Both the position numbers and the translations under genes were made by a program. From the NCBI GenBank assembly GCA_900095095.1, contig FMBT01000393.1, positions 1 through 64,000 on the forward strand: a DNA stretch of 64,000 bases. The letters are read 5' to 3'. Every line of letters starts with the position of its first letter. The stretch's first letter is position 1. Below the pieces are notes generated by a model. It was given only the letters and a program-made list of their open reading frames with translations. It did not search any database and was not told where the DNA came from. Below, in pieces: positions 31,166 through 42,452 of this stretch. The DNA comes from Fragilariopsis cylindrus CCMP1102. Taxonomy: Eukaryota; Bacillariophyta; Bacillariophyceae; Bacillariales; Bacillariaceae.

Positions 31166-33349
31166 CTAGAAATAACTGGTCGCTTTATTGCGTCCAGCTT
31201 TGGTGCTACTTTTTTTGGTTTTACTGTTGCTGCTGTATTTAAATTCCTTGGGAAGAATTCCTTTCACTGGAGTCAGTTCCCTCAAACTATGAGGAGTCTC
31301 CAGTTTGATTCTTGTTGCTTTTACCGATGCCTTATGTGATTTCGCCCTATTTTTCTTTCCGAATGATACACGCCTGGAACCCTTACTATTATGAGTGAGT
31401 TCCTCGTTGTCACTATCTCCCTGTTGCTCTTTTTCTAATTTCGCCTTCTTAGCCTTCTTGTCTTTCTTTTTGGCATCCTGCTGCTCTGTCAAGGTAATGA
31501 CAACCTCTTCATCTTCGTCTGCTGAGGTTGACTTTGACGGAGAAACAACCTCCTTCGTTTTTTTCTTCTTCCTACTCTTCTTCTCATCCATTTTTTCTGG
31601 TGTAGCAACAGGAGCGGCCTCTATTTCATCCGATTTCCTCTTTTTTTTCTTCTTTTTCTTCGATGCCTTTGTTTCCTTCTCAAGTTCGATCGACGTCTCA
31701 GCTGGTTGCTCGTCTTCGATATCACCCCCACCTACATGGTCATGGTCATGACCATGGTCATGTCCACAGTCATCTCCCCTACAGCCGCCTTCGGAATCAT
31801 CTCGTACTTCCTCGTCGAGAAATTGATTATATTCCCCTTCCATATCATCATCTTCTGTGCCTATTTCCACATCTATACCGACCTCCTTCAGTCTTCGCAT
31901 AAATTTTTTGTGCATTTCATACAAGGATTTGCGATATTTGTCACTCGTTGCGGGATCGCTACCCAATGCGAAAATGAACTCCGCAACGGTCTTCACGTGG
32001 ACTTGATCAAAAATATTAGCAGTACAAGATTCGTTCTTGTTGTTGTTATCGCCATCATCATCATCATCATCATCATCTTTAGGCAGCGCCTTCTCACTTA
32101 CGATAGAATAGTTCTCCAAGAAGTTATCAAGCACCCCATCCATGACACGGGATTGGACGGTATCATCGTGAGTGCTTGTACCTGTTTGACACAATCCAAA
32201 AAATGGTTCCAATACGTCTAAAAAGGTAGCTTCCGTTAATGGGATCGCAGCCTTTGCGTTAACCTTGGCAAGTTCCTCTAGACACAAATCAATCAAATGA
32301 TACCGTAATCCGTTTGGTGGTTGTTTAAGTATCTCATCAAAGATTGCATCATTCAATAATAACACAATACCGTAATTCCAACCCCGGACGGCCATATACT
32401 CGTATATTTCAGACATCATCGTTCGGATCAATGTGTAGAATTTATCGACACGATACTTATCCATCGTATGCCAATCTCTACGGATCGTTCTGAAAAATGT
32501 TCGCACAAATAGAGAAACTAAATGCGCTCCCCGACAATGAGGAATATTAATATTGTCCAATTCTATCTCTTGTTCTTCTTCGCTATCTTCCATCCCATGG
32601 CCACTTTCCTCCAAAATTTCTTTCACATCGTCATCATCGTCACTTGCACTGTTCTTCTCTTCCTCTAGCGTATTTTCGATTTCTATCATTGTCACATCAT
32701 CATATTCATCATCGTCGTCCTCACCATCAGCATCTTCTGCTGCTTCGGCTTCGATCATTTCAAGATAGGCTCGACCAGCGCATTCATCTTCTTCTTCTGT
32801 CCCAACAACGCACCACAAAAGCTTACAGACGTGTTTGGATAGTTCATCTTGGACTGCTTTTTTATCAGCCATGTATAAAGTATACCATAAGGACTTCCAC
32901 AATTTTAACAAATCAAGTTCCGAAATTCCACCAGAAACAGCACCAACCCCACCAATGTCACATCGTGCTTTTAGATACGCCTTGAGTTTCTTAACGGCTG
33001 CATGTCGTTTACGTTGATCGGTTCCTGCTAACATCCTACCAAATTTAACCTCCGGAGACATAAGATCTAATTTCGGATCGATTGGTAACTGTTTCTTTTC
33101 AGCTTTTGTTTCATTCAGTCCAGCATCCTTCACGTAGATCAATTGTCTATGTTCCATCGATTGGATCTTTGGATGTTGGATCAACCATTTATTCTTATCG
33201 CCTTTCTGTTCATCCTTTCTACGTTGTCGTTTCGTTTTCTTAATAATAGCTTTACTTGTATTTGCTACTTTCGTTGGTTTTGTACTAACCACTACTTTCT
33301 CACCCTTCTTGCTTTTGGCGGCCTTCTCGGCGGCTTCGAATGTTCCCAT
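31166..33349 (-). CDS. RRP1: Ribosomal RNA processing protein RRP1 (Nop52)
   Basis: Minus-strand single exon. The ORF is open to a Met at 33388, but the Met at 33349 (MGTFEAAEKAAKSKKGEK) is the likelier start because the extra residues are hydrophobic and atypical; it gives 727 residues. RRP1 acts in the nucleolus in 27S pre-rRNA maturation for the 60S subunit. The Nop52 domain covers about residues 85-430: VKFGRMLAGTDQRKRHAAVK, ELDLLKLWKSLWYTLYMADK, FVRTFFRTIRRDW, KFYTLIRTMM, WNYGIVLLLNDAIFDEIL and GLRYHLIDLCLEELAK. The C-terminal third is Lys-rich and ends with a basic tail, as usual. An insert contains a GHDHGHDHDH cluster. Confidence 0.93.
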   Translation of the reverse strand: MGTFEAAEKAAKSKKGEKVVVSTKPTKVANTSKAIIKKTKRQRRKDEQKGDKNKWLIQHPKIQSMEHRQLIYVKDAGLNETKAEKKQLPIDPKLDLMSPEVKFGRMLAGTDQRKRHAAVKKLKAYLKARCDIGGVGAVSGGISELDLLKLWKSLWYTLYMADKKAVQDELSKHVCKLLWCVVGTEEEDECAGRAYLEMIEAEAAEDADGEDDDDEYDDVTMIEIENTLEEEKNSASDDDDDVKEILEESGHGMEDSEEEQEIELDNINIPHCRGAHLVSLFVRTFFRTIRRDWHTMDKYRVDKFYTLIRTMMSEIYEYMAVRGWNYGIVLLLNDAIFDEILKQPPNGLRYHLIDLCLEELAKVNAKAAIPLTEATFLDVLEPFFGLCQTGTSTHDDTVQSRVMDGVLDNFLENYSIVSEKALPKDDDDDDDDGDNNNKNESCTANIFDQVHVKTVAEFIFALGSDPATSDKYRKSLYEMHKKFMRRLKEVGIDVEIGTEDDDMEGEYNQFLDEEVRDDSEGGCRGDDCGHDHGHDHDHVGGGDIEDEQPAETSIELEKETKASKKKKKKKRKSDEIEAAPVATPEKMDEKKSRKKKKTKEVVSPSKSTSADEDEEVVITLTEQQDAKKKDKKAKKAKLEKEQQGDSDNEELTHNSKGSRRVSFGKKNRAKSHKASVKATRIKLETPHSLRELTPVKGILPKEFKYSSNSKTKKSSTKAGRNKATSYF

Positions 33350-35759
33350 GATTAAAAATTGAGAATAGAATTGTATCTCAATGTACAATTTATCTAAAGT
33401 TTGTGATGAATCGGATCAGTAGACAGGATCAGCTATCTTTGTAGTTACAATGAATTTGTTTTACGAGTACAATTAATTATCATTACAGTTGATAGGTTGA
33501 TGGGGTATTTTCCGGCGACACAAAACAGAGATAACAGATAAATTATTTTTTCATGATGCGTTATTTTTTTTCAAAAACTATTTTTCGTGGCTTTTTGTGG
33601 TGGTGAGATGATGAGGTGCTGACGACGGACAGTACGCCGTTTTTTTCCCTGTTGAATCACTATTTCAAATAATACAAATACATAATGTGTAATGAACATT
33701 ATTAACAGAAGTGAAGTTAGGTGCAATGAAAGAAAGAAGGTATCAACCTGTTCATACCTTCTTGCATTATCAGCCTTAAGTCACTTGACAATTTCATGTC
33801 ATCCAATCTGATTTATTAGTTTGTAGTGCCAGCAATATCAGGTGGATGATTTTTTACTAGCATCTGTCAACTTTCCAGTTGCTGACAAGTATGTAGCTGT
33901 TGTTAAATGTCAAAGGATAGCACATGAGATAACATGACCTACTCTATGTGTCAGTTTGTATGTTTTCCTACTAGCTAGTATTCTGTGTGTGTGATCTTAT
34001 CATAGGGTGTGTTGTCTTGTGTTACCTACCTCCCCTTCTTGTATGCCATACAGTGTAGAGTGTAGAGTGTAGAGTGTAGAGGTAAAGGACCATGGGATGT
34101 CACAGTACATCATCATTCAGAATGCTTTCACATCATTGTAGCCACATAAGACAACAAGGCCTAATGTAATACTTTCATCCATAATATGGTCTAAATGCTC
34201 TCTCTACTATATGCCATTCATTAACAATGATCCCGCCAAGACTGTGGAGCGCCAGATTCTTGTGACAACCCTCCTGAGTTGACAGAGGCTACTCTGTTAG
34301 TGGTAATGATTGATTTTGTTGGTTGCTACTTAGTAGTCTTATCTTGATAGTGTGCTTTTGTGGATTTTATGATACATGTTGGACTGTGGTATCGGTAGTA
34401 TCAGTATGGTATAGCTACTCTTTCTTCTTTTTCAAGCTCTTTCAGTTTGTGGGGTGGTAGACAACCAATTTTGCTCTTGAAATTTTCCACTGTAGTTGGA
34501 GACAAAAATGGAAAGAATAGCAGTGTTGAAGAAACAAAAATAAGCATTGGTAGTCAGAACTGACGAAGGTTGTGTTGATGATGTCAAGTGCTACTAATTT
34601 CTCCCATTCCATGTGCCCACAAAGCAAAGCTTCTCATGTAGCCCCTTCACAGAAAAGATGAATGGAATACATTTTGGGCACTGATTAATGAGGCGTTATA
34701 TGGCCCAGAAAGGCACTACCTGCTAATTCTTGTTAAGGCTTTTTCCTCACACAATAATCACTTACGTGCAGGAACAAATTTAGCACTTTTGAAACCACTC
34801 GCTCACGCTCAACATACCACCATCAATGTAAGTAAAGGCACTTGTATTATTACCTACAACAGAACTACTGGTCTTTCCACTCCAGGTGTAATCAAAAAGC
34901 AGCCATATCATGGCCAGAAATGACTTGCTGACTTGTTTGTGTGTAATTATGAAGAATTGGTGGAAATCTAGGTAGTCCGTGGGTTGATTCAAGAAGCGTC
35001 CGAACAACTAGATATGTGCAAGGCATACGATGGTACTCGAAAGATCACATCCAAAAGGACCAGTAGAAAATTTCTTACCATGGAAATTAGAAGATGGGGC
35101 TTGAATTGGCAATAGCAAAGGATATCGAAATAATATGATCAAGTTATATGGTATTCTTAAGTGTGTAGTGTTCAATCTTGATTTCAGAAAGAACAACACA
35201 GAACAAATATTACTATTTTTATGATTTACTTTTGGGTGCATATGTACTGATTGGCAAGAAGCTATTCTGGCCGAACACGATCAATTTTGTGAGCCTACTT
35301 GATATCCATGTTAGCCAGAGATGCAGTACCTAGTTTAGCGTTTAGCGTAGGAGAATATGCGTCTAAACAAGGAAGCATTGATCACCCGTCAATACCCGCC
35401 GCGTGTGGCTTACGTGAACAGAACGAAGCGCCTTCTCACCAAATGTAGTTGTCAATGCTGCTACTCGGCTTTTTTGATTTCTCGCTGAGAGGAGTTTCAA
35501 CAACTCATTTATTTCTATTCTTTAGCGTTTGTCGTGTACTATCCCATTCACGATTTACAAAAGTATTACATAGATCCTTTCATACGATTAGTGTGTTCGG
35601 GGTCGACACACGAAAACAGCATATTTCGCGACCATATACTACATACTCTTCTCAGAACCTCAGAACCGATTAGTGCTGGAGATTAGTGCAGGAGCACAAT
35701 TGGTCTTTTGGACATGGATGCAGTTGTTTCCCACTTATTCTATCATCGATCGAATAGTT
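33350..35759. other. 2.4-kb gene-poor stretch, possible decayed coding remnant
   Basis: No intact gene. A TGTAGAG heptamer repeats four times at 34054-34082. A perfect 10-bp inverted repeat (AAGAAGGTAT / ATACCTTCTT) sits at 34 kb minus 0.25 (33734-33763). The plus strand from about 34640 to 35110 reads RKDEWNTFWALINEALYGPE and on for some 150 codons with two internal stops, which looks more protein-like than chance. It might be a relic of a gene or transposon. No family could be assigned. Confidence 0.4.
34054..34082. repeat. (GTGTAGA)n heptamer repeat
   Basis: Four tandem TGTAGAG units. Simple microsatellite. Confidence 0.8.
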
Positions 35760-37930
35760 TCAAGATCCATACGAGGACGGAATGAGATTACTTTCGTCAT
35801 CACCAACCATGAGTGAGCGTATGAAAGAATTCATAGCAGCATCTCTGGTCGCTGCTGCAATCGAATCCTTCCCATGGCAATCCATGGAGAGTTCTGGAAA
35901 ATCAAATTTGATATCGACAGAGTCAGTATCCATGCTACTACTATCATTATTAGTTTCTGACAAAGGCTGTTCCTTCTTATCAAACTCGAAGTGATACGAA
36001 AGAGTATTGGTAATATTGTCGATTTTATTGTTGCTCATTGGTATGTCCGCAGGAAATGGAGGGAGATCTTTCTTAACATCAACAGCATTACCGATGCTGC
36101 TACTACTGATATTCTCTCCTTGAATAAAATTTATGGCTGAAGGAAGATCCACAAAAACGGAGTCTCTGCTGCTACTACTTTTCTGCTCGGAATTAGCTTC
36201 GTTGTGATCAATCATGATGGAGATTTCCCTTGATGTAACAGACGAATTACTCGTTATAGAAGCGATGCGAGTGACACTTCTGTTGGTTTCTGCATTAGAA
36301 GTCATTCTGTCACTACCTTTCCTCTCCAAAAGCTTTTCAGTATGTTGGTTCCCTTCCTCTTCGTTATCTTCTTCTTTTTGTGACTCTTTGATCTAGCTGT
36401 AACTTTTGTCTGACTAGTTTTTGTTGGAGATGATAGGCATGAAGAATATCTCACCTTGAGCGGAGACTTCTTCTTTTTTCGTGTCAATACGGGACGATCA
36501 TCGTCAAGTCCAGCACCGATGTTCTCAAATACAACGTATTTTGAAGAGGCCATCAACTCCACATCGACGGGATCAGTTATTATAGCAGTATTATAACAAG
36601 GAGTCTCACCACCACCATCACCGCTACTAGTAGCATCTGTTCTTGTATCATCATCAAAGGAAAAAAAATGTATTTTATCCATACCTAGTGCATCAGTAAG
36701 CTGTTCTATTTCCAACTGTGTGTACTGCTCAGATGATTTATTATCGAAAGTTTCTGTAGAATTATTACTTATTGTTGCATCGCTATGAATAAAAGAATCA
36801 GTGGGACGATCAATTCGTAGTCGCTTTTTCTTTGGAGTGGATAAATGGACATGTTCTTCTCTTTGTTTTCCCGTATCTAATCTTTCTGACTTTCTCTTCT
36901 TATATTGTTCTGATTTTTCTTGGCTTGATGTAGAGGAAGTCAAGGACGACGACGACGACGACGATGATGATGATGATGACGAAGAAGAAGAAGAAGAAGA
37001 CACCAACATTGCAGTCAAAGATCGTTCTTTCGCGTTGTTGGTACATCTGTTGATGCCGCCGCTACTGGTATCACCGGATTGTGTTACGTTAACTACTGTT
37101 CCCTTCTTTATGTTGCCAGTAGTAGTAGTGGTAGTGGTAGTGGTAGTAGCAGCATTACTACTACTACTACTACTTCTGTTATTTATATTGCCGTCACTCA
37201 TAGCTTTATTGGATCCTAATTTGATATCATTTTTCGTTTTTGTAATGATCGTTTTGTTATTGTTAGTCTTGGGAGGAGAGGAGCGACCACGAGGAGGACC
37301 CGACTGCTTCGACGATGTCGTTGGCGTTGGCGTTGGGTAACGTGTAGGAAGGGGCACCCCAGGAGGTAGGGAGCGTAGTAATAATAATAATAGGGAGGAT
37401 AACAACCAGGAGGTGGTGGATGTACCGAAAAATACGGTGTTGGTGGAGGGTGGCGAGGATGCTTGTGATGATGATGACGATGATGCTGTTGATACGATGG
37501 TGCAACTTGTGGAGGATGCGTCGTTTTCGTTTTCGTCGAGTTTGATTTGTAGTACTCCCAGTTGGAGGACTTGGAGGAGGAGGAGGCATTGTGCCGACAA
37601 CCGATGGAGGAGGCGGATGAGGAAACTGTCAATCGTGTCGTTACCGGATGGCGGCATCATCTTTTTGTTCTTTGTTAGATTGTCATTCCAATATTGCTTT
37701 GATCGGTCGTCATATTGCGGTCCAGGCCAGTAATAGTATGGCAAACGATGATGCTGTGGATACGATGGTGCAACTTGTGGAGGATGCGTCGTTTTCGTTT
37801 TCGTCGAGTTTGATTTAGTAGCACTCCCAGTTGGAGGATTTGGAGGAGGAGGAGGCATTATGTCGACAACCGATGGAGGAGGCGGATGAGGATAATTGTT
37901 AATCATGTCGTTACCGGATGGCGGCATCAT
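35760..37930 (-). CDS. Pro/Ser-rich protein of unknown function
   Basis: Proposed gene with exon 1 at 37930-36455 and exon 2 at 36392-35760 joined in phase 0 by a 62-nt intron (donor AAG|GTGAGA, acceptor GCTAG|ATC). The product has 702 residues. Without that intron exon 1 stops at 36302 and the second, clearly protein-like frame (DNEEEGNQHTEKLLERK, then DSVFVDLPSAINFIQGE) stays orphaned. The N-terminus is proline-rich (PHPPPPSVVDIMPPPPPNPP) and partly duplicated. The middle has long Ser and Thr runs, then a basic LSTPKKKRLRIDRP patch that may be a nuclear signal, then an acidic C-terminus. No domain was recognised. Confidence 0.55.
37405..37930. repeat. Diverged tandem duplication of the N-terminal coding block
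   Basis: The block coding MMPPSGND.. PHPPPPSVV..MPPPPP.. KSNSTKTKTTHPPQVAPSY occurs twice, from 37930 and from 37660. The second copy has single-base losses relative to the first at about 37623-37625 (T run on the coding strand) and 37546-37548 (A run). Confidence 0.85.
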
Positions 37931-38534
37931 ATTTATATGGCAAACTACGTACAGATTCCATTGTCGTATTTTAAGAATGTGTTATGAATTATGATTGGTT
38001 ACCTGGTACACAGTCACTGTAGCTGGTTGTCGCGGTTGTCACCCTCAAGCAATTCTCGAAGCAAACTATCTTATCAGGTTTATCCCAGGTTTAATGTCGT
38101 CGCATGTGCATGACATGATATCTAAAATAATGATTCACAATTTAACTTTACTTCGAAGTACCAGTTATTCTTCGTAAAACGGAAAAAGATATGCCCTTTA
38201 CGTAAACGTACGAATACTCTGGGACTGACTCCTTGTTCTTTGATTGTGATGCTTCGCCATGACTCGTGACTGCATGATTCACGCACGTCATGCAATGCAT
38301 CCGTTTTCAAGTTTGTCACAGCCAATTGCTGAAAATCTTTAAAATTTGCGCAGGAAAACATCGTGCTTATTATCGATCTCTTTCTTCATTGCAGCGACGA
38401 CGATGATCATGAAGAATGAAATCAAAAGACAATCTCATAATACTGTAATAAGCACGAACGAGAAACATAAGTACATAGTACGAGTAGGGTATCGAACAAG
38501 CTAAGAAAATAACAAGATAAAAATAATAACAACA
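37931..38534. other. Intergenic between divergent genes
   Basis: No coding evidence; small minus-strand ORFs at 38122-38361 and 38422-38817 do not match any family and the second overlaps the RRM gene antisense. Confidence 0.55.
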
Positions 38535-39704
38535 ATGACCGAAGAAGTATCTGTCGTCGTTGCCGCAACTTCACCAGCTGAGAAGACGAAGATGAAAGAA
38601 AGCAAAAGTGCCGAAAAGAAAAAGAACAAGAAACGAAAGAGTAAATCGAACGATGTCGAACTCGATGAGGCTGCTGATCAATCGATTGAAGTTGACGCTG
38701 CTGATGATAAAAATGTGAAAATAGGAGGAAAATCTCGATTGCAATCAAAAAAAGAAGAAAAAGAAGAACTGTTGAAAAAAGTACCAACAAAAGATAAAGA
38801 TGGAATGGCTTACACAAAATTACAAATACGTCGAATGATAAAACGTGTTAAAAAAGGATTAGCGCCCGTCCCTACACCAAGAGAATTAGAAGAAAGTAAA
38901 CAAGCCGAAGCGCGACTTAAACGTGAAGAAGAATCGTTGTATGCAGGCGAAGCGACGCATAATGAGGTACAAAATGATAATGACGACGACGATGATGATG
39001 ATGATGATGATAACGATGCCGAGGAAGAAGTTGCTGACGACGACGACGACGCTAACGACGATGAGGTTATGGAAGGAGACAATAACTTACCGCCTGCCGA
39101 TAACGATACTTGCACGCCAGTCCTCGCTAGAAATGATGATGGTACAACTGCAAAGAAAAAAGCTAAACGAAGCAAAGCAGTTCCTAGCGATTACGTTTGT
39201 TCAGCCTGTAAAAACCGTAACACTCCAGCTCATTGGATATATGATTGTCCTGATAAGATCACCGTACGTGGTGCTAACCAAAAAAAGAAAAAGGATAGAG
39301 GAGTACATGATCCTGATTCGAAGAAAGTATTTGTATCAGGATTACCATTCGAAGCAAATGCGAAAAAGGTTGAAGATTTTTTCTCTACTACACATAACTG
39401 TGGTATCGTATCATGTGTTGGACTTATAAAGTTCGATGACTCCAAACGTTGTAACGGTCAAGCATACGTAACCTTCAATACTGACGAGGGAGCGAAACTT
39501 GCTCTTGAATTGACTGGAATTACCATCAACGCTGCAGAATTATCATCGGATGTTAATGATGCGAAGAAGAAAAAGAAAAATGGTAAGGAGGGGGAGGAGA
39601 GCTCTGATGTCGTTGTAAAACGAAAGGAATTGAAGCTAAAAGTATCAAAAGTTCGGGGTCGGAACGAAACGAAACCTCACGTCAGGTCTTATACCAAAAG
39701 ATAA
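38535..39704 (+). CDS. RRM protein with zinc knuckle, nucleolin-like
   Basis: Single exon, 389 residues. The N-terminal half is highly charged with Lys clusters (EKKKNKKRKSK) and long Asp/Glu runs, a nucleolar-protein composition. A zinc knuckle follows at about residues 222-241 (YVCSACKNRNTPAHWIYDCP; CX2CX9HX4C). One RRM follows at about 263-345: KVFVSGLPFEANAKKVEDFF (RNP2) and GQAYVTFNTDEGAKLALEL (RNP1 region). The C-terminus is again basic. It is probably an RNA-binding factor in ribosome biogenesis or mRNA handling; the composition suits a nucleolar role but the partner RNA is unknown. Confidence 0.82.
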   Translation: MTEEVSVVVAATSPAEKTKMKESKSAEKKKNKKRKSKSNDVELDEAADQSIEVDAADDKNVKIGGKSRLQSKKEEKEELLKKVPTKDKDGMAYTKLQIRRMIKRVKKGLAPVPTPRELEESKQAEARLKREEESLYAGEATHNEVQNDNDDDDDDDDDDNDAEEEVADDDDDANDDEVMEGDNNLPPADNDTCTPVLARNDDGTTAKKKAKRSKAVPSDYVCSACKNRNTPAHWIYDCPDKITVRGANQKKKKDRGVHDPDSKKVFVSGLPFEANAKKVEDFFSTTHNCGIVSCVGLIKFDDSKRCNGQAYVTFNTDEGAKLALELTGITINAAELSSDVNDAKKKKKNGKEGEESSDVVVKRKELKLKVSKVRGRNETKPHVRSYTKR

Positions 39705-40437
39705 TGTATATATTTATCAATCATTTGTCTAGCTAGAATAAACGAACTTGAACTAGTAGAATTTATCTATATACATACTATTAACATTTATTAAAGTACT
39801 ATTGAGCTATGAGCTAATTTCAAGCCACCAAAGTGGATATGGCAACCATGATTTGATCTTAAAAATCTAGTACAATTAGTAGTATCGAAACCGTATGGAG
39901 TATAATTAAAACTCCCTAAAAAACTATTATGCTTTGTTCTATGCGCCTTCCGTTAACTTACTTGATTAAGAATATGATTCGACGGAAAACGAAATCCAAA
40001 CAGAACAAAGGGAAGGAGAAATAGCAGAGGAAAGATGAACATTACCATCCAGCTAGAAGAAGATGTGTTGTCTCTGTTTATCATTTCACGTAAAAAATCG
40101 AATATGTGTGGAGATAAAAAATTTAAAATGACTACTTAATGCTATCAAATATGTTGGTCGGGAGGTAATTGGAGCTAATGATTAAGAAGACGAGCTGCTT
40201 TCTTCAAAAACATTGAAGATGCTTGGAATTAGGTCTGACGAAACAATGCACAAAGACTATATTTACCAGAGCAATCGGCAAGAATGCAGGCAGGGACACC
40301 TCACAAAAGCAGCAGCAAACGATAGTACGATTCATTCGGACAAATACAAAGCAAAAAATGGAAGTAGAAAGAGGGAAACAAATGGCAACTTCTGATATTG
40401 CTTTGTGTGAAGAGAAATAGCATATTTATGTATAGTA
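39705..40437. other. Intergenic, nothing recognised
   Basis: 3' flanks of two convergent genes. Two overlapping 60-65-codon ORFs near 40213 have no support. Confidence 0.55.
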
Positions 40438-41374
40438 TTAGTTACTGTGATCTCTCCAGTCGAATTTGGGCTGCAGTCTTTTCGTAACCGGTTGACCGTC
40501 AGTTATGATTTCAATCAACTTATTCTTGATCCTTTCTTTGATGACAGGATCTCTCGTATTTATCCAAAGTTCCAACTTGTAAAGAGGATAATGTCTAGAT
40601 TTGTCTACGACCCGCGCTCCATTAACGTAACTTAAAAGGCTACTTCCATCTTCCGCATCATCATCACCAGCTACGTCGTCATCGATCGTCTCTCCGACGC
40701 AACTCATTACAAGATTTTGCCAGTACAAATCCAATACCTCCAATTCGAGGAATTGACGACAGAACCATTCTCCTCCAGTCAGATTTTGAGGATCACCCCA
40801 TTCAGGTTCAATACCCTTCTTGAATAACGAGTATTCCTCAATGGTCTTGGCCTCCGGTCCGACCATTTTGCGACAATCTCCATCAAAGAATACCTCTGAT
40901 GGTTTCGGTACGTGTTGGAAATACCTCCAAAAATCTTCTACTGTGCTAGATTCGTATAGCTGCTTCATGTTTTCTTTCCACTTATCAGGGTCTTTCGAAC
41001 CCTGATTGGCTTTGTGTTCCCACATTACCCATTCTGTACAGCAGCAGCACGTATTATCGTAACGTTTTAGTAAGAGAAAGAATGACAAATGATCAAATTT
41101 TGGAATCGCGACAGCATTTATACAAGGAGTACGGGGAAAAAAGCAATAGGAAAAGTATGAGCAAATAGATTTCTTTTGTAGCGCTTTCAATACGACGATT
41201 CGATTGATTCGCCATCCACTTTTTATTGCATTTAAAATAGGCACGAATCATTGCTATTTCGTGCATACCGATTTCGCGTCCGCCGGAACAAATTTTCAGT
41301 AAACCTGGTCTAATAAACCAATGTTATACTTTATAAAACTTACCATTTTGGAGTGGGTGTGTCTCTTCCACCAT
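40438..41374 (-). CDS. EIF4E: Translation initiation factor eIF4E
   Basis: Two exons: a tiny first exon 41374-41344 (MVEETHPLQN plus one base) and 41033-40438, separated by a 310-nt intron (donor GTAAGT, acceptor TACAG). The join recreates the family signature HPLQN-E-WVMWEHK; the product has 208 residues, the usual length. eIF4E binds the m7G cap of mRNA and recruits eIF4G. Conserved tryptophans are at residues 12, 15, 29, 46 (FWRYFQHVPKPSEVFFDG) and 89 (GIEPEWGDPQN). In canonical eIF4E the residue after the cap-stacking Trp is Glu (WED); here it is Gly (WGD). An acidic loop (DDDVAGDDDAEDG) is inserted near residue 140. The long N-terminal extension of the unspliced ORF is intron and is discarded. 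Confidence 0.95.
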
Positions 41375-41410
41375 GTTGGAATATAACCTTTTTTCTTAGC
41401 TATTCCAACA
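41374..41410 (-). promoter_or_regulatory. Predicted 10-bp hairpin abutting the eIF4E start codon
   Basis: On the mRNA strand TGTTGGAATA (41410-41401) pairs perfectly with TATTCCAACA (41383-41374) across a 17-base loop. The last pair uses the A of the AUG. A stem this close to the start could slow scanning or initiation. Function is inferred from structure only. Confidence 0.45.
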
Positions 41411-42452
41411 GCAAGAGGGAGGGTATGAAAAGGAAGGCAAGACAAGAGACAAGACAGACAAGAGAGATCGCGTTTCTTGCGGCGGCATTCTCATAATTAA
41501 AGTTACTGTACTACATCCTTTAATTTTTTTAGTTGGACACAACACGCCGAGAAAAGCTCTCGTCCGTGGACGGTGCGTAATTTCTTACTTTGTAGGGCTA
41601 GTAAAGAGTGAGGAAAACGCGCGAACGCGCGTTAATCTTCCGAAATAAAAAATATAGTCAAAAACAAATAACACAATGAGTGTCTACTCACAATTTGTAT
41701 TGGAGTTACTAGTATCATTGATTTCCATCATCATAAACAGCTGGGAGAGGAAGAGATAGGGATCCATCTGGAATAATCCATCTGGACTGATCAAAAATTA
41801 GGCCGGACAAACATATTAGAAAGTGTGTTGAAAAAAGTACAGGAGGAGGATTATTGCAATTGCTCAATCAACAACAACAATATCTAGCATTTCCTACAAG
41901 AAATGCTGAAGCGTGCAGTGTTCTTATTGATTCTGATTTGCAATATTTGAAGTCAGCATAGCAAAGGTAGTTTAGCTCTATGAAGTGGACTAATTCTCTG
42001 GACAATTGTTATACACTACTCACTTCATTGTGCTAATAAAATCTTTATATGTATTAGCGCTATTCCAGTACTAGTGACTCGACTCATTCCAATGACGTCG
42101 TAGACGAACGCGCTTAAGAAAGCGTACTACGGTAAGTTACCGCACGGTAACTGTATTGGTTGTCAAATTCATGTGATCTTTGAGATTGATTCAGCCAAAT
42201 CCATTCGCCGTTGGAGAAAAGTTTGACGATAGAAAAGATGTCATTGATTATCTAGAATTGTGTCAAATCACAATATACACTGTACCTACCGGTTACGTGC
42301 GTTGACAACCAAAATAAGAAACGCAGAGCTGGAATACGAATCTACCATAACCTACAACTTTAGAATTTTCATACGGCGTTGTAGCTTGTTTGGTCTAAAT
42401 TAAAATTAAGATTCATATTATTGAATCTTCTCATTTTCTTAATTGAATCTTT
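41384..42452. other. Intergenic between divergent eIF4E and LCAT/PDAT genes
   Basis: About 1.1 kb without ORFs of interest. It must hold both promoters. A few GCGCGAACGCGCG-type GC palindromic words occur near 41618-41632. Confidence 0.55.

Noticed and set aside
33734-33763. Perfect 10-bp inverted repeat as a terminator or MITE end
   Set aside because: Too short and isolated, no target duplication seen, and not next to a gene end.
41034-41244. N-terminal extension of the eIF4E ORF upstream of the intron acceptor
   Set aside because: Splicing to the 31-base first exon restores the HPLQNxW signature; the extension is intron sequence.
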